Source: a virus
IMG/VR virus record: IMGVR_UViG_3300027749_000063
Span: 35,220 to 99,219 of that record
DNA length: 64,000 nt
Reading direction: 5' to 3' (one strand)
Shown here piece by piece: positions 1 through 8,500 of this stretch (position 1 is the stretch's first letter; each line of letters begins with the position of its first letter). A program made the position numbers and the translations under genes. The notes under the pieces were generated by a model. The model was not told where the DNA came from and searched no databases. It saw nothing but the letters and a program-made list of their open reading frames with translations.

Positions 1-292
1 TGTTACTCAAGCTTCAAGTCGTTCTACTGCTGTTACTTTGAATGCACCTGCTGGAGTTATCACTACTGATACTACCAACATTGCAATTGCAGGTAATGCT
101 GTATTCACTGTAAACAACTCTTATGTAAAAGCAGATTCAGTTATCTTGTTGACTATCAACACTACTGGATTGGCTGCTTACTCTATCCACTTGGCTGTGG
201 AGAGTGTTGCTGCAGGCTCATTTGCTGTTCGCATCTACAATGCTACTGGTGCAACTTTGTCAGCAATTAAAATTAATTACGCAATCCTTTAA
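1..292 (+). CDS. C-terminal fragment of a phage surface/head-fibre type protein (5' end outside window)
   Basis: The reading frame is open from the first base of the window (codons start at base 2), so this is the end of a gene that starts upstream. A TTG at 38 is only an internal codon. The visible part begins VTQASSRSTAVTLNAPAGVI, a Thr/Ser-rich opening that recurs at the C-terminal domain of many phage head-fibre and decoration proteins. Alternating hydrophobic beta-strand residues follow, up to the end INYAIL. The stop lies directly before a strong terminator, so it closes a transcription unit. The family assignment rests on this recurring C-terminal motif alone; the exact virion role is inference. 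Confidence 0.6.
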   Translation, partial: VTQASSRSTAVTLNAPAGVITTDTTNIAIAGNAVFTVNNSYVKADSVILLTINTTGLAAYSIHLAVESVAAGSFAVRIYNATGATLSAIKINYAIL

Positions 293-299
293 TTAAATA

Positions 300-323
300 G
301 GGGAGGTAATACTCCCCTTTTTT
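300..323 (+). terminator. Rho-independent terminator after the first gene
   Basis: A GGGGAG / CTCCCC stem with a six-base loop is followed directly by six T residues. It lies 8 bases after the stop codon of the upstream gene and ends 6 bases before the next ATG, so it closes the unit that begins outside the window. Confidence 0.8.
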
Positions 324-328
324 AAACC

Positions 329-835
329 ATGAATGTACAACTAAACATAGAAGCATTAAAAGCCAAAGACTGCGCTTTCTTATCTATCTTGGATAACTCT
401 TTATATCCAGTAGCTCCAACTAGTGCAGAAATCAATATCACTCTACCAGGGTTTTCGGATCCATATAATTTTGACTTTATCTTAGGCGAAGTAAATACAT
501 TTACCGCTTATTCTTTTGGTCTTACAGTAGAGGGAACAGATAGCTTTACTCCACTTCCTGATGGTGTGTACAGATTAGAATTTGCTCCCTGCCCTAACGT
601 AGGAGTAGCTAACAGGTACCATTTGCGTACTTGTAAAATTGATTGTCGTCTTGGAGTTCAGTGGGCTAAATATGTAGACTGCTGTGATGATGAGAAGATG
701 TTATATTACTTAGACAAAATTGAGTTTTTGCTAAAGGGAGCTGAGGCACATGCTGATCTTTGCAACCCTGCAAAAGCTACTGAATTATATATAAAAGCCG
801 ATGACCTACTCAGAAGAATTGAGCTTGACTGTTAA
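329..835 (+). CDS. Hypothetical virion-region protein, 168 aa
   Basis: I do not recognise the family with certainty. The N-terminal two thirds is rich in beta-strand-type sequence (LNIEALKAKDCAFLSILDNS, ITLPGF, FGLTVEG). The C-terminal part from about residue 90 has a Cys cluster (a CPN motif, RTCKIDC, VDCCDDEK) followed by helical, charged sequence. It lies between a head-fibre type gene and Cys-rich structural genes, so a virion accessory role is likely but inferred. The ATG at 329 lies 6 bases after the T-run of a terminator, so transcription must read through that terminator or start close by. The 3' end overlaps the next small gene by 35 bases. Confidence 0.6.
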   Translation: MNVQLNIEALKAKDCAFLSILDNSLYPVAPTSAEINITLPGFSDPYNFDFILGEVNTFTAYSFGLTVEGTDSFTPLPDGVYRLEFAPCPNVGVANRYHLRTCKIDCRLGVQWAKYVDCCDDEKMLYYLDKIEFLLKGAEAHADLCNPAKATELYIKADDLLRRIELDC

Positions 836-989
836 GAAGAAACTAGCTATGGCTGCCTACAAGGAACTACAGCATATCAAGTACTTAACAAAACCCTATT
901 ACAAAAAGTCTAGAGCATTAGCACGCTTTCTTAAGTATGCTGATTGTTTAGACTGCGATACACGTGCAACCCTAAAAATTAAATTGTAA
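801..989 (+). CDS. Small basic hypothetical protein, 62 aa
   Basis: This Lys/Arg/Tyr-rich protein (MTYSEELSLTVKKKLAMAAY...) overlaps the preceding gene by 35 bases in another frame and fills the space up to the next gene. It is helical in appearance and has a CLDC motif near the C-terminus, echoing the Cys content of its neighbours. The overlap suggests translational coupling. I know no family for it. Its reality rests on the coding continuity: without it a 180-base hole would be left in an otherwise gapless block. The stop codon lies inside the first copy of an 11-base tandem repeat that runs up to the next gene. Confidence 0.55.
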   Translation: MTYSEELSLTVKKKLAMAAYKELQHIKYLTKPYYKKSRALARFLKYADCLDCDTRATLKIKL

Positions 990-1012
990 TTAAATTGTAA
1001 TTAAATTGTAAG
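980..1012 (+). repeat. Three tandem copies of an 11-base AT-rich unit before a start codon
   Basis: The unit TAAATTGTAAT occurs three times head to tail (980-990, 991-1001, and 1002-1012 with a changed end). The first copy contains the stop codon of the 62-aa gene, and the last ends four bases before the ATG at 1016. It is the leader of the next gene and has no Shine-Dalgarno sequence. Confidence 0.75.
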
Positions 1013-1015
1013 AAA

Positions 1016-1540
1016 ATGACTAAATGCTGCCCTACCAATAATTGTGTTGAGATCGTTCCTTCTGGGTGCGTCAAATACACTGGTACTCCTACAGTAGGAG
1101 GACTTATAGATTCTTTTGATTCTTGTGATCCTTACCTAAATGACTTGCTTAAGTTATTAGATGATAAGGTAGTTAACTTAGATGCTCGTGTAGGATTAAA
1201 TAAAACTGCATTTGACAATGCTAATACAGCATGTGGACTTACTTCGGTAATCTCTACAACAGGTCTTACAGTTACAGATGATAAATATTACTCTTCTGAG
1301 GTTGTACTTAAACTTGTAGGAGTTATCTGCGAATTGCGTTCTCGCATGAACTACTTGTCTTCTGGAAATATTAACTCCAATCTTGGAAATGTTTATTGGG
1401 AAGACTTAGCATTAAGTCCTGATTTTATACTTTACCTTAAAACTAAATGTTTAGGTGATGATCCTTGTGGTGGTGGATTACCTACTACACTTGGAGGATT
1501 GCTTAGAACTATTATTAACAAACTTTGTACTTGCTGCTAA
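1016..1540 (+). CDS. Cys-rich virion-region protein, 174 aa
   Basis: The protein starts MTKCCPTNNCVEIVPSGC and ends NKLCTCC, so Cys clusters mark both ends. The middle (about residues 30-150) is mixed helix and strand, with motifs such as LDARVGLNKTAFDNA that look like a trimeric coiled segment. The end of this gene and the start of the next are 3 bases apart, and the next protein opens in the same Cys-rich way (MSTCIDCYGTTSIDPCG), suggesting related fibre or fibre-adaptor parts. No catalytic motif is visible. A structural role is inferred from position between head and tail genes. Confidence 0.6.
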   Translation: MTKCCPTNNCVEIVPSGCVKYTGTPTVGGLIDSFDSCDPYLNDLLKLLDDKVVNLDARVGLNKTAFDNANTACGLTSVISTTGLTVTDDKYYSSEVVLKLVGVICELRSRMNYLSSGNINSNLGNVYWEDLALSPDFILYLKTKCLGDDPCGGGLPTTLGGLLRTIINKLCTCC

Positions 1541-1543
1541 CCT

Positions 1544-3430
1544 ATGTCTACTTGTATTGATTGCTACGGAACTACTTCTATTGACCCTTGTGGAACTACA
1601 GGGTGTATCTCTACCAACTATGGTAAGTGTATAACCTATTCAGGTGCAGATCTTTTTTGTGCTACAGGTGCTGTTAAAACTTTTAGTGTAACTGGAGTAG
1701 CAGTAAACCCTACTGTACTTACTGAGTACACTGTATCTCCAACAGGAGGAGCAGGAAGTTCTTTAAGTGTTAAGGTAACTCGTACTCCAGGTTCTACTAC
1801 CTACACAGTGACTTTGGTTTCTGCAGGTTCAGGCTATGCTATTAATGACGTAGTAACTGTTGCAGGAGCTAGCTTAGGGGGAACTACTCCAGCTAATAAC
1901 TTATCTTTAGTTATTACCGCATTGGTTCCTTTAATCTCTTCAGTAAATACTATTGACGAAGTTATTGCTAATATTAACTCTAGACTATGTACTTTAACTT
2001 CTGTAGGATTAAACTACTCAGGATTTAACTATGCTTGTCTACGTGTAGGCGGTAACTTAAATAGTATAGGAACTTCTATTACAACTGCTCAACAGTTTGC
2101 TGAATCTACTTCTGCTGCTTTGTGTTCTTTGAATACTAGAACTCTTGCATTAGAAACTCCTACGTTTGTTGCTGCTTGTGTATCTGGGATTACTTCAGGT
2201 ACTTCTACTCTAAGTCAAATCTTGACTGCTTATGGAACTAAAATATGTTCTATTAACACAAGTGTAGATATGACTGGGGTTACAAACAATCCTTGTATCT
2301 CGTACTCATTTACTACTAAGCCTTCTACCACTGTAGTTTCAGATTATATTAACTGGGTCACAACTAACATGTGTGGCATGTTCCAGACTTTAAATACAAG
2401 TATTGTTACTGTAACTACTGCAGCAGCTGCTCTTAAGACTTATATCTCAGGGGGGTCTGCTGTTCCTGCATCTATTAATACTTCTTGTATTTCAGGAGGA
2501 TCTGCTACAAGCACTTTGAGTGCAGCAGCTATCTTGTTTACTAGTCAGATTTGTGCAATCAACACTACTTTAGCTTCTATCCCTGCTTCTAGTTATGCTC
2601 TAACTTGGGCTACAAACTTTGGATCAACTCCTTACTATGGTTATACTTTTGGTTTTACTAACAGTTCAGATACTTTAGCTAACCAGTTAGGTAAGATTGT
2701 TTCTACCTTAGGTAGATTAAAACTTAAGTTAAACTCTGGTGACTTTGTTGCTACTAGTGATTCAGATGGATTAAATGTAGCTTTGGCTTCAGGAGTAAGA
2801 TTTGCTTGTTCTCAATTGAGTACTTGTTCTATCTCTGCTTTATCTGATGTAACTACAAGTTCTCCTGCAACCTACCACACTTTGTTCTGGAATGGTTCTG
2901 AGTTTGTAAACAAAGAACTTATCTTTACTTCAACAGGAGGAACAGTAACAGTTACTCGTACTGATAACGTAGGTAATGTAACTATTAATTTAGAGTCTTC
3001 TGGATCAAGTGGAACAGCTACAGCTGCTACTTTGGTTGCAGGAACTTTGACCAATGCAGTAGTTGCTGCTTCGTTAAGATTCCCAAGTGGATCTTTACCT
3101 AGAGTATCTAAGTTTGGTAAAACAATAACAATTGTAGGAAGTTTGGCTGTTAATGCTACAGGTTCTTTTGCTTGGGCACATGGTCAATCTTTAATATTTG
3201 CAACAGTTCCTGCAGGATATCTTCCTTTATACCTTCCAGTATTTAACGTATTGATTCTTAAGTATACAACAACTTCAGGTACTAACTCGACTGTTGTATA
3301 TCAAGGAGTAGCATACATAAATAGTAGTGACTTAAGTATAGAGTTGAATAACCCAGCAAGTCCAATATCTTTATCTGTTGGAGAATCTCTTGAGATATTT
3401 ATCGGAGGAAATTCTTACGCAGCAATTTAA
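1544..3430 (+). CDS. Fibre-like structural protein, 628 aa
   Basis: This is a low-complexity Ser/Thr/Gly-rich protein of the phage fibre type. Residues about 1-35 are Cys-rich. Residues about 45-125 form a module with GSGYAINDVVTVAGASLGG, a Gly-rich beta motif seen in many phage fibre proteins. Repeated Cys-centred segments follow (SINTSC, CSLNTR, ICAINTT). Residues about 425-480 hold the fibre module SALSDVTTSSPA...LFWNGSEFV, which recurs in the minus-strand fibres near 48700 and 50550. The C-terminal region (about 490-628) looks like a compact beta domain. It is the last gene before a terminator and promoter. The precise location on the virion cannot be told from sequence. Confidence 0.7.
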   Translation: MSTCIDCYGTTSIDPCGTTGCISTNYGKCITYSGADLFCATGAVKTFSVTGVAVNPTVLTEYTVSPTGGAGSSLSVKVTRTPGSTTYTVTLVSAGSGYAINDVVTVAGASLGGTTPANNLSLVITALVPLISSVNTIDEVIANINSRLCTLTSVGLNYSGFNYACLRVGGNLNSIGTSITTAQQFAESTSAALCSLNTRTLALETPTFVAACVSGITSGTSTLSQILTAYGTKICSINTSVDMTGVTNNPCISYSFTTKPSTTVVSDYINWVTTNMCGMFQTLNTSIVTVTTAAAALKTYISGGSAVPASINTSCISGGSATSTLSAAAILFTSQICAINTTLASIPASSYALTWATNFGSTPYYGYTFGFTNSSDTLANQLGKIVSTLGRLKLKLNSGDFVATSDSDGLNVALASGVRFACSQLSTCSISALSDVTTSSPATYHTLFWNGSEFVNKELIFTSTGGTVTVTRTDNVGNVTINLESSGSSGTATAATLVAGTLTNAVVAASLRFPSGSLPRVSKFGKTITIVGSLAVNATGSFAWAHGQSLIFATVPAGYLPLYLPVFNVLILKYTTTSGTNSTVVYQGVAYINSSDLSIELNNPASPISLSVGESLEIFIGGNSYAAI

Positions 3431-3439
3431 TAAAAATCT

Positions 3440-3469
3440 TGGCAGGATTTTTTGGTTGGTTTTCCTGTC
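3440..3469 (+). other. Stem-loop in the 159-base noncoding island 3431-3589
   Basis: The arms TGGCAGGA and TCCTGTCA pair around a T/G-rich loop of about 14 bases. It lies just after the fibre gene stop and just before a second, stronger hairpin. It may be the first half of a double terminator or a transcript-end stabiliser. Confidence 0.4.
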
Positions 3470-3475
3470 ATCTTG

Positions 3476-3512
3476 CTAGTAGGAGCCTGCGAAAGTGGGC
3501 TCTTCTAGTTTT
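3476..3512 (+). terminator. Terminator with GAAA tetraloop
   Basis: A stem built on GAGCC / GGCTC, extended by G-T pairs and closed by a C-GAAA-G loop, is flanked by CTAG arms that extend the pairing. Four T residues and AT-rich sequence follow. It separates the fibre gene from the ring-muzzle unit, whose promoter follows within 11 bases. Confidence 0.65.
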
Positions 3513-3522
3513 AAAATAACCC

Positions 3523-3553
3523 TTGACTTAAACTTAAAATTAAATTATATTTG
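3523..3553 (+). promoter_or_regulatory. Bacteroidota-type promoter for the ring-muzzle unit
   Basis: TTG (3523-3525) and TATATTTG (3546-3553) are separated by 20 bases. This matches the Bacteroidota consensus of a -33 TTG and a -7 TAnnTTTG. It lies 36 bases before the ATG at 3590 and right after a terminator. Confidence 0.7.
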
Positions 3554-3589
3554 TAATGAACCTTAAATTAACCCAAACTATATCCTGAG

Positions 3590-4231
3590 ATGTACACAAA
3601 TTCAGAATTAATCGGTAGAGTTAAGAGTGCTAACAAGTTTGTTAGTGACGATGACTTAATAACTGATCGTTATATTTATGGTTTATTAAAAACAAAAGCA
3701 GCTACTTTACTACGTAGAGAGATCAATTTGAGAAGGTTGCTTACTTCAGATAATGTTTATCAATCGTATGAGTGTGTACACTTGATTGAAGCTAAGGGAT
3801 CGGAGTGTGATTTGAATTGTCCTATTCGTAGAACCAAATACAAACTACCAAACATAGATGAAGGTTTATATTCATATTTCATTCAGGGGGTATTCAATAC
3901 TTCGAACTCAGAAGAACTTTTCCCCACGACTATTAGAGATTACATCAATCATACCCGCTTACGTTTTAAGACCCCTAAAAAGTACTACACCATTCGTAAT
4001 GGATATTTGTATGTTTTAGACCCTGACGTAGAATGTGTTAATATGTACGCTTACTTCACCGAGTCTATAGAAGACTTAGATGGTACAGAATGCATGAGTA
4101 TGTATGATAAACAATTTAAGTTTCCAGGTTATCTAACAGACGCATTAATTGAAATATGTACTCAGTCATTGATGAACTATCAAAGAATCCCTCAAGATTT
4201 GGAAGATAACAACAGAGACGAACCCAACTAA
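3590..4231 (+). CDS. Tail ring/connector-type protein, 213 aa
   Basis: This protein stands first in the block ring protein, IHF-like, ring protein, muzzle, which is the conserved tail-assembly order of crAss-like phages. It begins with a helical head-to-tail-connector style segment (MYTNSELIGRVKSANKFVSD, residues 1-20) and then mixed strand and helix. Conserved-looking features are a CDLNCPIRRTKYKLP motif (about 73-87) and YYTIRNGYLYVLDPD (about 131-145), where genome-end and portal-ring proteins of this class carry a beta domain. The stop is 2 bases from the next ATG. The assignment comes mainly from gene order and general character; I cannot distinguish which ring of the tail it forms. Confidence 0.6.
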   Translation: MYTNSELIGRVKSANKFVSDDDLITDRYIYGLLKTKAATLLRREINLRRLLTSDNVYQSYECVHLIEAKGSECDLNCPIRRTKYKLPNIDEGLYSYFIQGVFNTSNSEELFPTTIRDYINHTRLRFKTPKKYYTIRNGYLYVLDPDVECVNMYAYFTESIEDLDGTECMSMYDKQFKFPGYLTDALIEICTQSLMNYQRIPQDLEDNNRDEPN

Positions 4232-4233
4232 TT

Positions 4234-4725
4234 ATGTCGAAAGACTTCATAAGAAAAAACCAGCAACCCAAAGTAAGACAAAAAGAGAAAGACACAGCTT
4301 CAGATACGAACTATGTCTGTCTTGGTGCTTACGAAATGTTCTTAAGAGAAACCAAACGTAAAGATATCACCTACAGAGAATTCTGTGGCATTCCTAAAAG
4401 GATACACTTAAAACTTATGGAGAGATTGTTACGTGGTAGATATGCAATTAGATTTCCAAACTTAGGTTCCATTAAAGTTGTAAAGACAGAAAATGCAATT
4501 CCAAAAGGTAAACATACGATTATTAACTGGAAACTCTACCACGAAACTGGTGTCAAAGTGCCTTATAGAAACACACATACCAATGGTGCCGTCTATAAGT
4601 TTCACTTGTATCCTTACTATAAAAGGGTAGTACAGTTTGGCTTCTACGATTTAAGAGTGTCTAACAAACACAAAGCAGTACTAGCACAAGCTATAAGAGA
4701 AAACAAAATAGACATACAGTCTTAA
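4234..4725 (+). CDS. IHF/HU-like DNA-binding protein, 163 aa
   Basis: An HU/IHF-like stretch is visible at about residues 48-84: a helical YREFCGIPKRIHLKLMERLL segment followed by GRYAIRFPNLGSIKVVK (68-84). This mirrors the HU pattern in which helix 2 leads into a strand with a conserved GxxLPxFGxFxV-type turn. The N-terminus is very basic. crAss-like phages keep an IHF-subunit homologue exactly here, between tail-ring genes, and its role there is not settled. It may bend DNA for packaging or act as a structural protein. The C-terminal half (about 90-163) is outside the HU fold and is rich in Tyr, Lys and His. Confidence 0.65.
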   Translation: MSKDFIRKNQQPKVRQKEKDTASDTNYVCLGAYEMFLRETKRKDITYREFCGIPKRIHLKLMERLLRGRYAIRFPNLGSIKVVKTENAIPKGKHTIINWKLYHETGVKVPYRNTHTNGAVYKFHLYPYYKRVVQFGFYDLRVSNKHKAVLAQAIRENKIDIQS

Positions 4726-4736
4726 AATATAAAAAC

Positions 4737-5573
4737 ATGAATTACGATAACACTAACTTTATTTCATCTGAGCCCTTAATTGCGGAAGTAAAGCAAGAGT
4801 TAAAGTCGTACTTTGAGGCAGGTGCAATAAGTGAAGTGATGATTCCTACTTACATAGATCAATCACTTCGTAAGCTTAGAGTAATGGTCTTAAAACCAGA
4901 AGAATTGGTTTTGTCTTTTCACGATTACAAGTCAGAACTTCCTTGCGACTTTGGGCTACTAGACTACGCTATATACTATGACTCCGAGATTTTCTGGTCT
5001 CAAGGAGTTAACTCTGTTAGAGGTAGTTGGTATAAGTCTATTCAATGTACTAATGGTTGTACAGATTGCGGACTTAAAGAAGAGATGTATGAAACAGTAT
5101 CTGTTGCTACTCCTGGCTTTAAGATTACAATGAAACAACCTACTTGGATTAAGGTTTACTATGGATCTAAGGCTCTCTGTGTAGAGGACTGTCCTAACCT
5201 TAGTACTTCTTCAAATGATGTTATTCAAATTCATCCTAATAAGACTGTCACATCTACGTTTGAAACTGGTTGCATATACGTTAGATATTTCTCACGTCCA
5301 ATGGACGATGATAACCTACCTATGGTTCCAGAAATTCTTGAAGTTGAAGAGTATATCAAGTCTTATCTTAAGTTTAAGTTTTTTGAACAACTTTGGCATT
5401 CAGTAGTAGACGAGAGTCAACGTCAGGTAGAAGCTAAGTTTCAGTACTACAGACAAGATCAATTAAACAAGTTGCAAGCAGCTAACGGTTACTTGTTGAC
5501 TTATACCAAACAACAGATGGCAGATAACGTAGCTAAGATGCGTAATCGCTTTATTAGATTCCATATTCAATAA
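4737..5573 (+). CDS. Tail ring / stabilization-type protein, 278 aa
   Basis: The N-terminus (SSEPLIAEVKQELKSYFEAGAISEVMIPTYIDQSLRKL) is a helical pair typical of the adaptor or ring proteins that sit under a podovirus portal. The middle holds beta-rich sequence with a Cys pattern (CTNGCTDCG about 103-111, CVEDC about 145-149). The C-terminus (about 200-278) is a long helix rich in Gln, Lys and Tyr. It sits between the IHF-like protein and the muzzle, the place of the P22 gp4-like or tubular ring proteins in crAss-like phages. The start at 4737 follows an A-rich leader (AATATAAAAAC) without a Shine-Dalgarno site. Confidence 0.65.
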   Translation: MNYDNTNFISSEPLIAEVKQELKSYFEAGAISEVMIPTYIDQSLRKLRVMVLKPEELVLSFHDYKSELPCDFGLLDYAIYYDSEIFWSQGVNSVRGSWYKSIQCTNGCTDCGLKEEMYETVSVATPGFKITMKQPTWIKVYYGSKALCVEDCPNLSTSSNDVIQIHPNKTVTSTFETGCIYVRYFSRPMDDDNLPMVPEILEVEEYIKSYLKFKFFEQLWHSVVDESQRQVEAKFQYYRQDQLNKLQAANGYLLTYTKQQMADNVAKMRNRFIRFHIQ

Positions 5574-5578
5574 ACTTA

Positions 5579-8500
5579 ATGGAGAATAAAATTAATCAGA
5601 ACATTGCTGGGTTAAATTTAGATTCAGTTAACTACCAGATAAAGGAGAACATGATTACGTTTGCTTTAAACGCAAATGTTCAATCTCATGATGGTAACTC
5701 AACTACCTATACTAATGAGCCTTCCAATCAGATCTGTTATAATTTTATCAATTTATATCCTGGATTTAAAATTACAGGAACCTTAAGTATTACTGAGCAA
5801 TCTAAGTTAGTTGTTTTTTTAGCACACCCTGATGGACGTTCTCTTATTGGAGTAGTTACAGATTTAAGAAAAGACTGTACTAGTTTGGTAGAAAGTGAAA
5901 CAGACTGTGGTTGTGTATCAGGTACTGCACTATCTAGTACGGTAGACTTAGCTGAGGGTTGTTGTACTTTTACTCCTTTAGTTGTAGACAACTGTTGTGA
6001 TTGTTCTGACTGTTACGAATACTCAGTAGAAAGCATTTCTAAATCTCCTTACATAGTAAATTATATAGACTGTTCTGGATTAGAAACTAATATTACTTTT
6101 CCTGCAGGACAGGTAGGAGTATTTAGAGCTAGAAAAGATAAGTACACATTAACTTCAGATACAAGTATTGTTTCAGAACGTTTTATATCTCAGGGAATCT
6201 GCGTACCTAAGTCTAGTAAGTGTTGTTTAGGTTTGAGTCCGGACTATCCTGTATACTCTGAATATCGTATAGATAATTGTAATACTAAAATATATTTTAT
6301 TGCTAAGAACATTACTCCTAGATTCTTCTCTTTAGAGGAACCTTATGGTAAAGATCAATGTGGAATATTGTCTGATTGTCTTTCTGATTCTTGTGAGAGA
6401 CTAAAATTGTTTCCTGACTTCTGTCAAGCAGACATATATCCTACCTCAATTAACTCAGGTGGATCATTAAAGGGAGGAGTTTATTCCTTCTCTATTGCTT
6501 ATGCAGATGAGAAAGGAAAAGAACTTACTGACTATGTAGATTTTTGTAATCCTATTCCAATTTTTGAGAGGTACATTACAGAACAAACTGAGTATGTAAC
6601 TTCTAAATCTATTAGAGTTGCTATAGAACACAGTACTGCTATCTTTAATTACTTTAACTTAGTAGTAGCTGAAAACATAAATGAAGTAACTACATACCAA
6701 CTAGTAGGTACTTACAGAGTTAATCAGACTACTAACAAAGATTCTTTAATCTATACAGGAGAATACACTTCTACATTCTCTTCTATTGTTCCTCTTATTC
6801 GTACTCCTCATTATACTAGTGCAGGAATTATTGATAAGCAAACTGACATGTTAATGTTAGCGGATTTAACAGAAACGCCTAAGTATAACTTTCAGTTACT
6901 TGCAAACAATATTAAGTTACGTTGGGAAACAGTGGAGATGCCTGCTGATCAAAAGTTTGATTACTCTAATCCAGAGATTGCTTATTTCTTCCGTACATAT
7001 CAAAGAGATGAAGTTTATCCATTTGGAATTAAGTTTAGATTAAAGAACGGAAAGTATACAGATGTATTCCATATTCCAGGAAGAGTTGCTTCTGGTTCTG
7101 ATACAGCTACCTTATCAAAAGGATCTAGTTTAGATGTATTTACTGTTGCAAACGATTGTACTGTAGAGAAAGATCTTCCTACTTGGAAAGTATATAACAC
7201 AGCTACTGCAGGTCTCACACCTCCTAGTAATGAACCTTCTATACAAGAAGCTCAGTACAGTTGTAAGATTACTGTAAAAGACTCAGGAGAGTTTGCTTAT
7301 TGGGAATCTACTGAGACTTATCCTTGTTACACAGAAGTATGGGGAGCATTAGCTGAACAACCTATAAGATTTCATAAGTTTCCTGAGAATGCAATTTCTC
7401 ACATACATGCAGACAGTAAAGATTTAATTTACCCTATTGGAGTACGTATCCTTGAGAGTTTGTTTGAAGCAGACTTAAATACATTTACAGTATACGATCC
7501 TTTAAACACTTATGGTAATAATCAGATTCCTGTTAAGGAACTTATCTGTGGCTACGAGTTAGTAAGAGGTAATCGTGTAAACAATAAATCAGTTATTGCT
7601 AAAGGTCTTATTTACGATGTCGGAACTTTTGAAGATGTTAAATCAGGTAAGAAGTTTTACTACCCTAACTATCCTTACAACGATATTAGGGAAGATGGTT
7701 ATATTAAATCTAACCCAGATTGGTACAATGCAGCAGATAGAGGAGAAAAGAATAATAGCATTCCAGGAATGAGTCTCCACAAAGGATTCAATACTATTGG
7801 ATCTCGTTATACATTCCACTCTCCTGATACACATTTCCAACTTCCTAAAATTGGTACAGAACTTAAAATAGAAACTTTAGAGTTTGGTAAAGTACAGGGA
7901 AAGTTTGTTCCTGTATTAGATCATCCTCAATATAAGTTTTTAACTAAAGCTGACTATGCTTTGTCTGCTGTTTTATCAAATGCACTTTCTTTAGCTTTTG
8001 AAAGCAAAGCTACGGTTGCTGACGCAGGAAGTATTATTAAGACAGATGCACTTTCAATTCTAACTAACAATCAAATATTTATAGATCTGATTGAGAGACT
8101 AATTCCTAATACAAACTTTGCTTATCAGTTTAACTCCGTAGGAAAGTATACAAGTTTTAGACCTATAACTACTAGAGGAAACAGAAGACGTTTCTTGGAT
8201 ATTGGACTTTATGCTAATGATAAGATAGTAGAGTTAAATGATGACAAACCTTTACATAATCGTCTAAGAGAAACTTCAGTTTATCTCAAGACTAGTGCTG
8301 GATTCTCTCAAGAGTTTACGTCTATCCAAGATAACACTCGTTACACAATAGGAGAAAAAGGATTAGAAGATAATCCAGAAAAAGTAACAGAAAGCGATAC
8401 AAGAGCTTACTACGCTTCTATTAAAAGAGAATTCCCAAATCAGTATGGACAGATAGAAAACATTAGATATATTTCTACAGGTTATATCTGTGATGTAACT

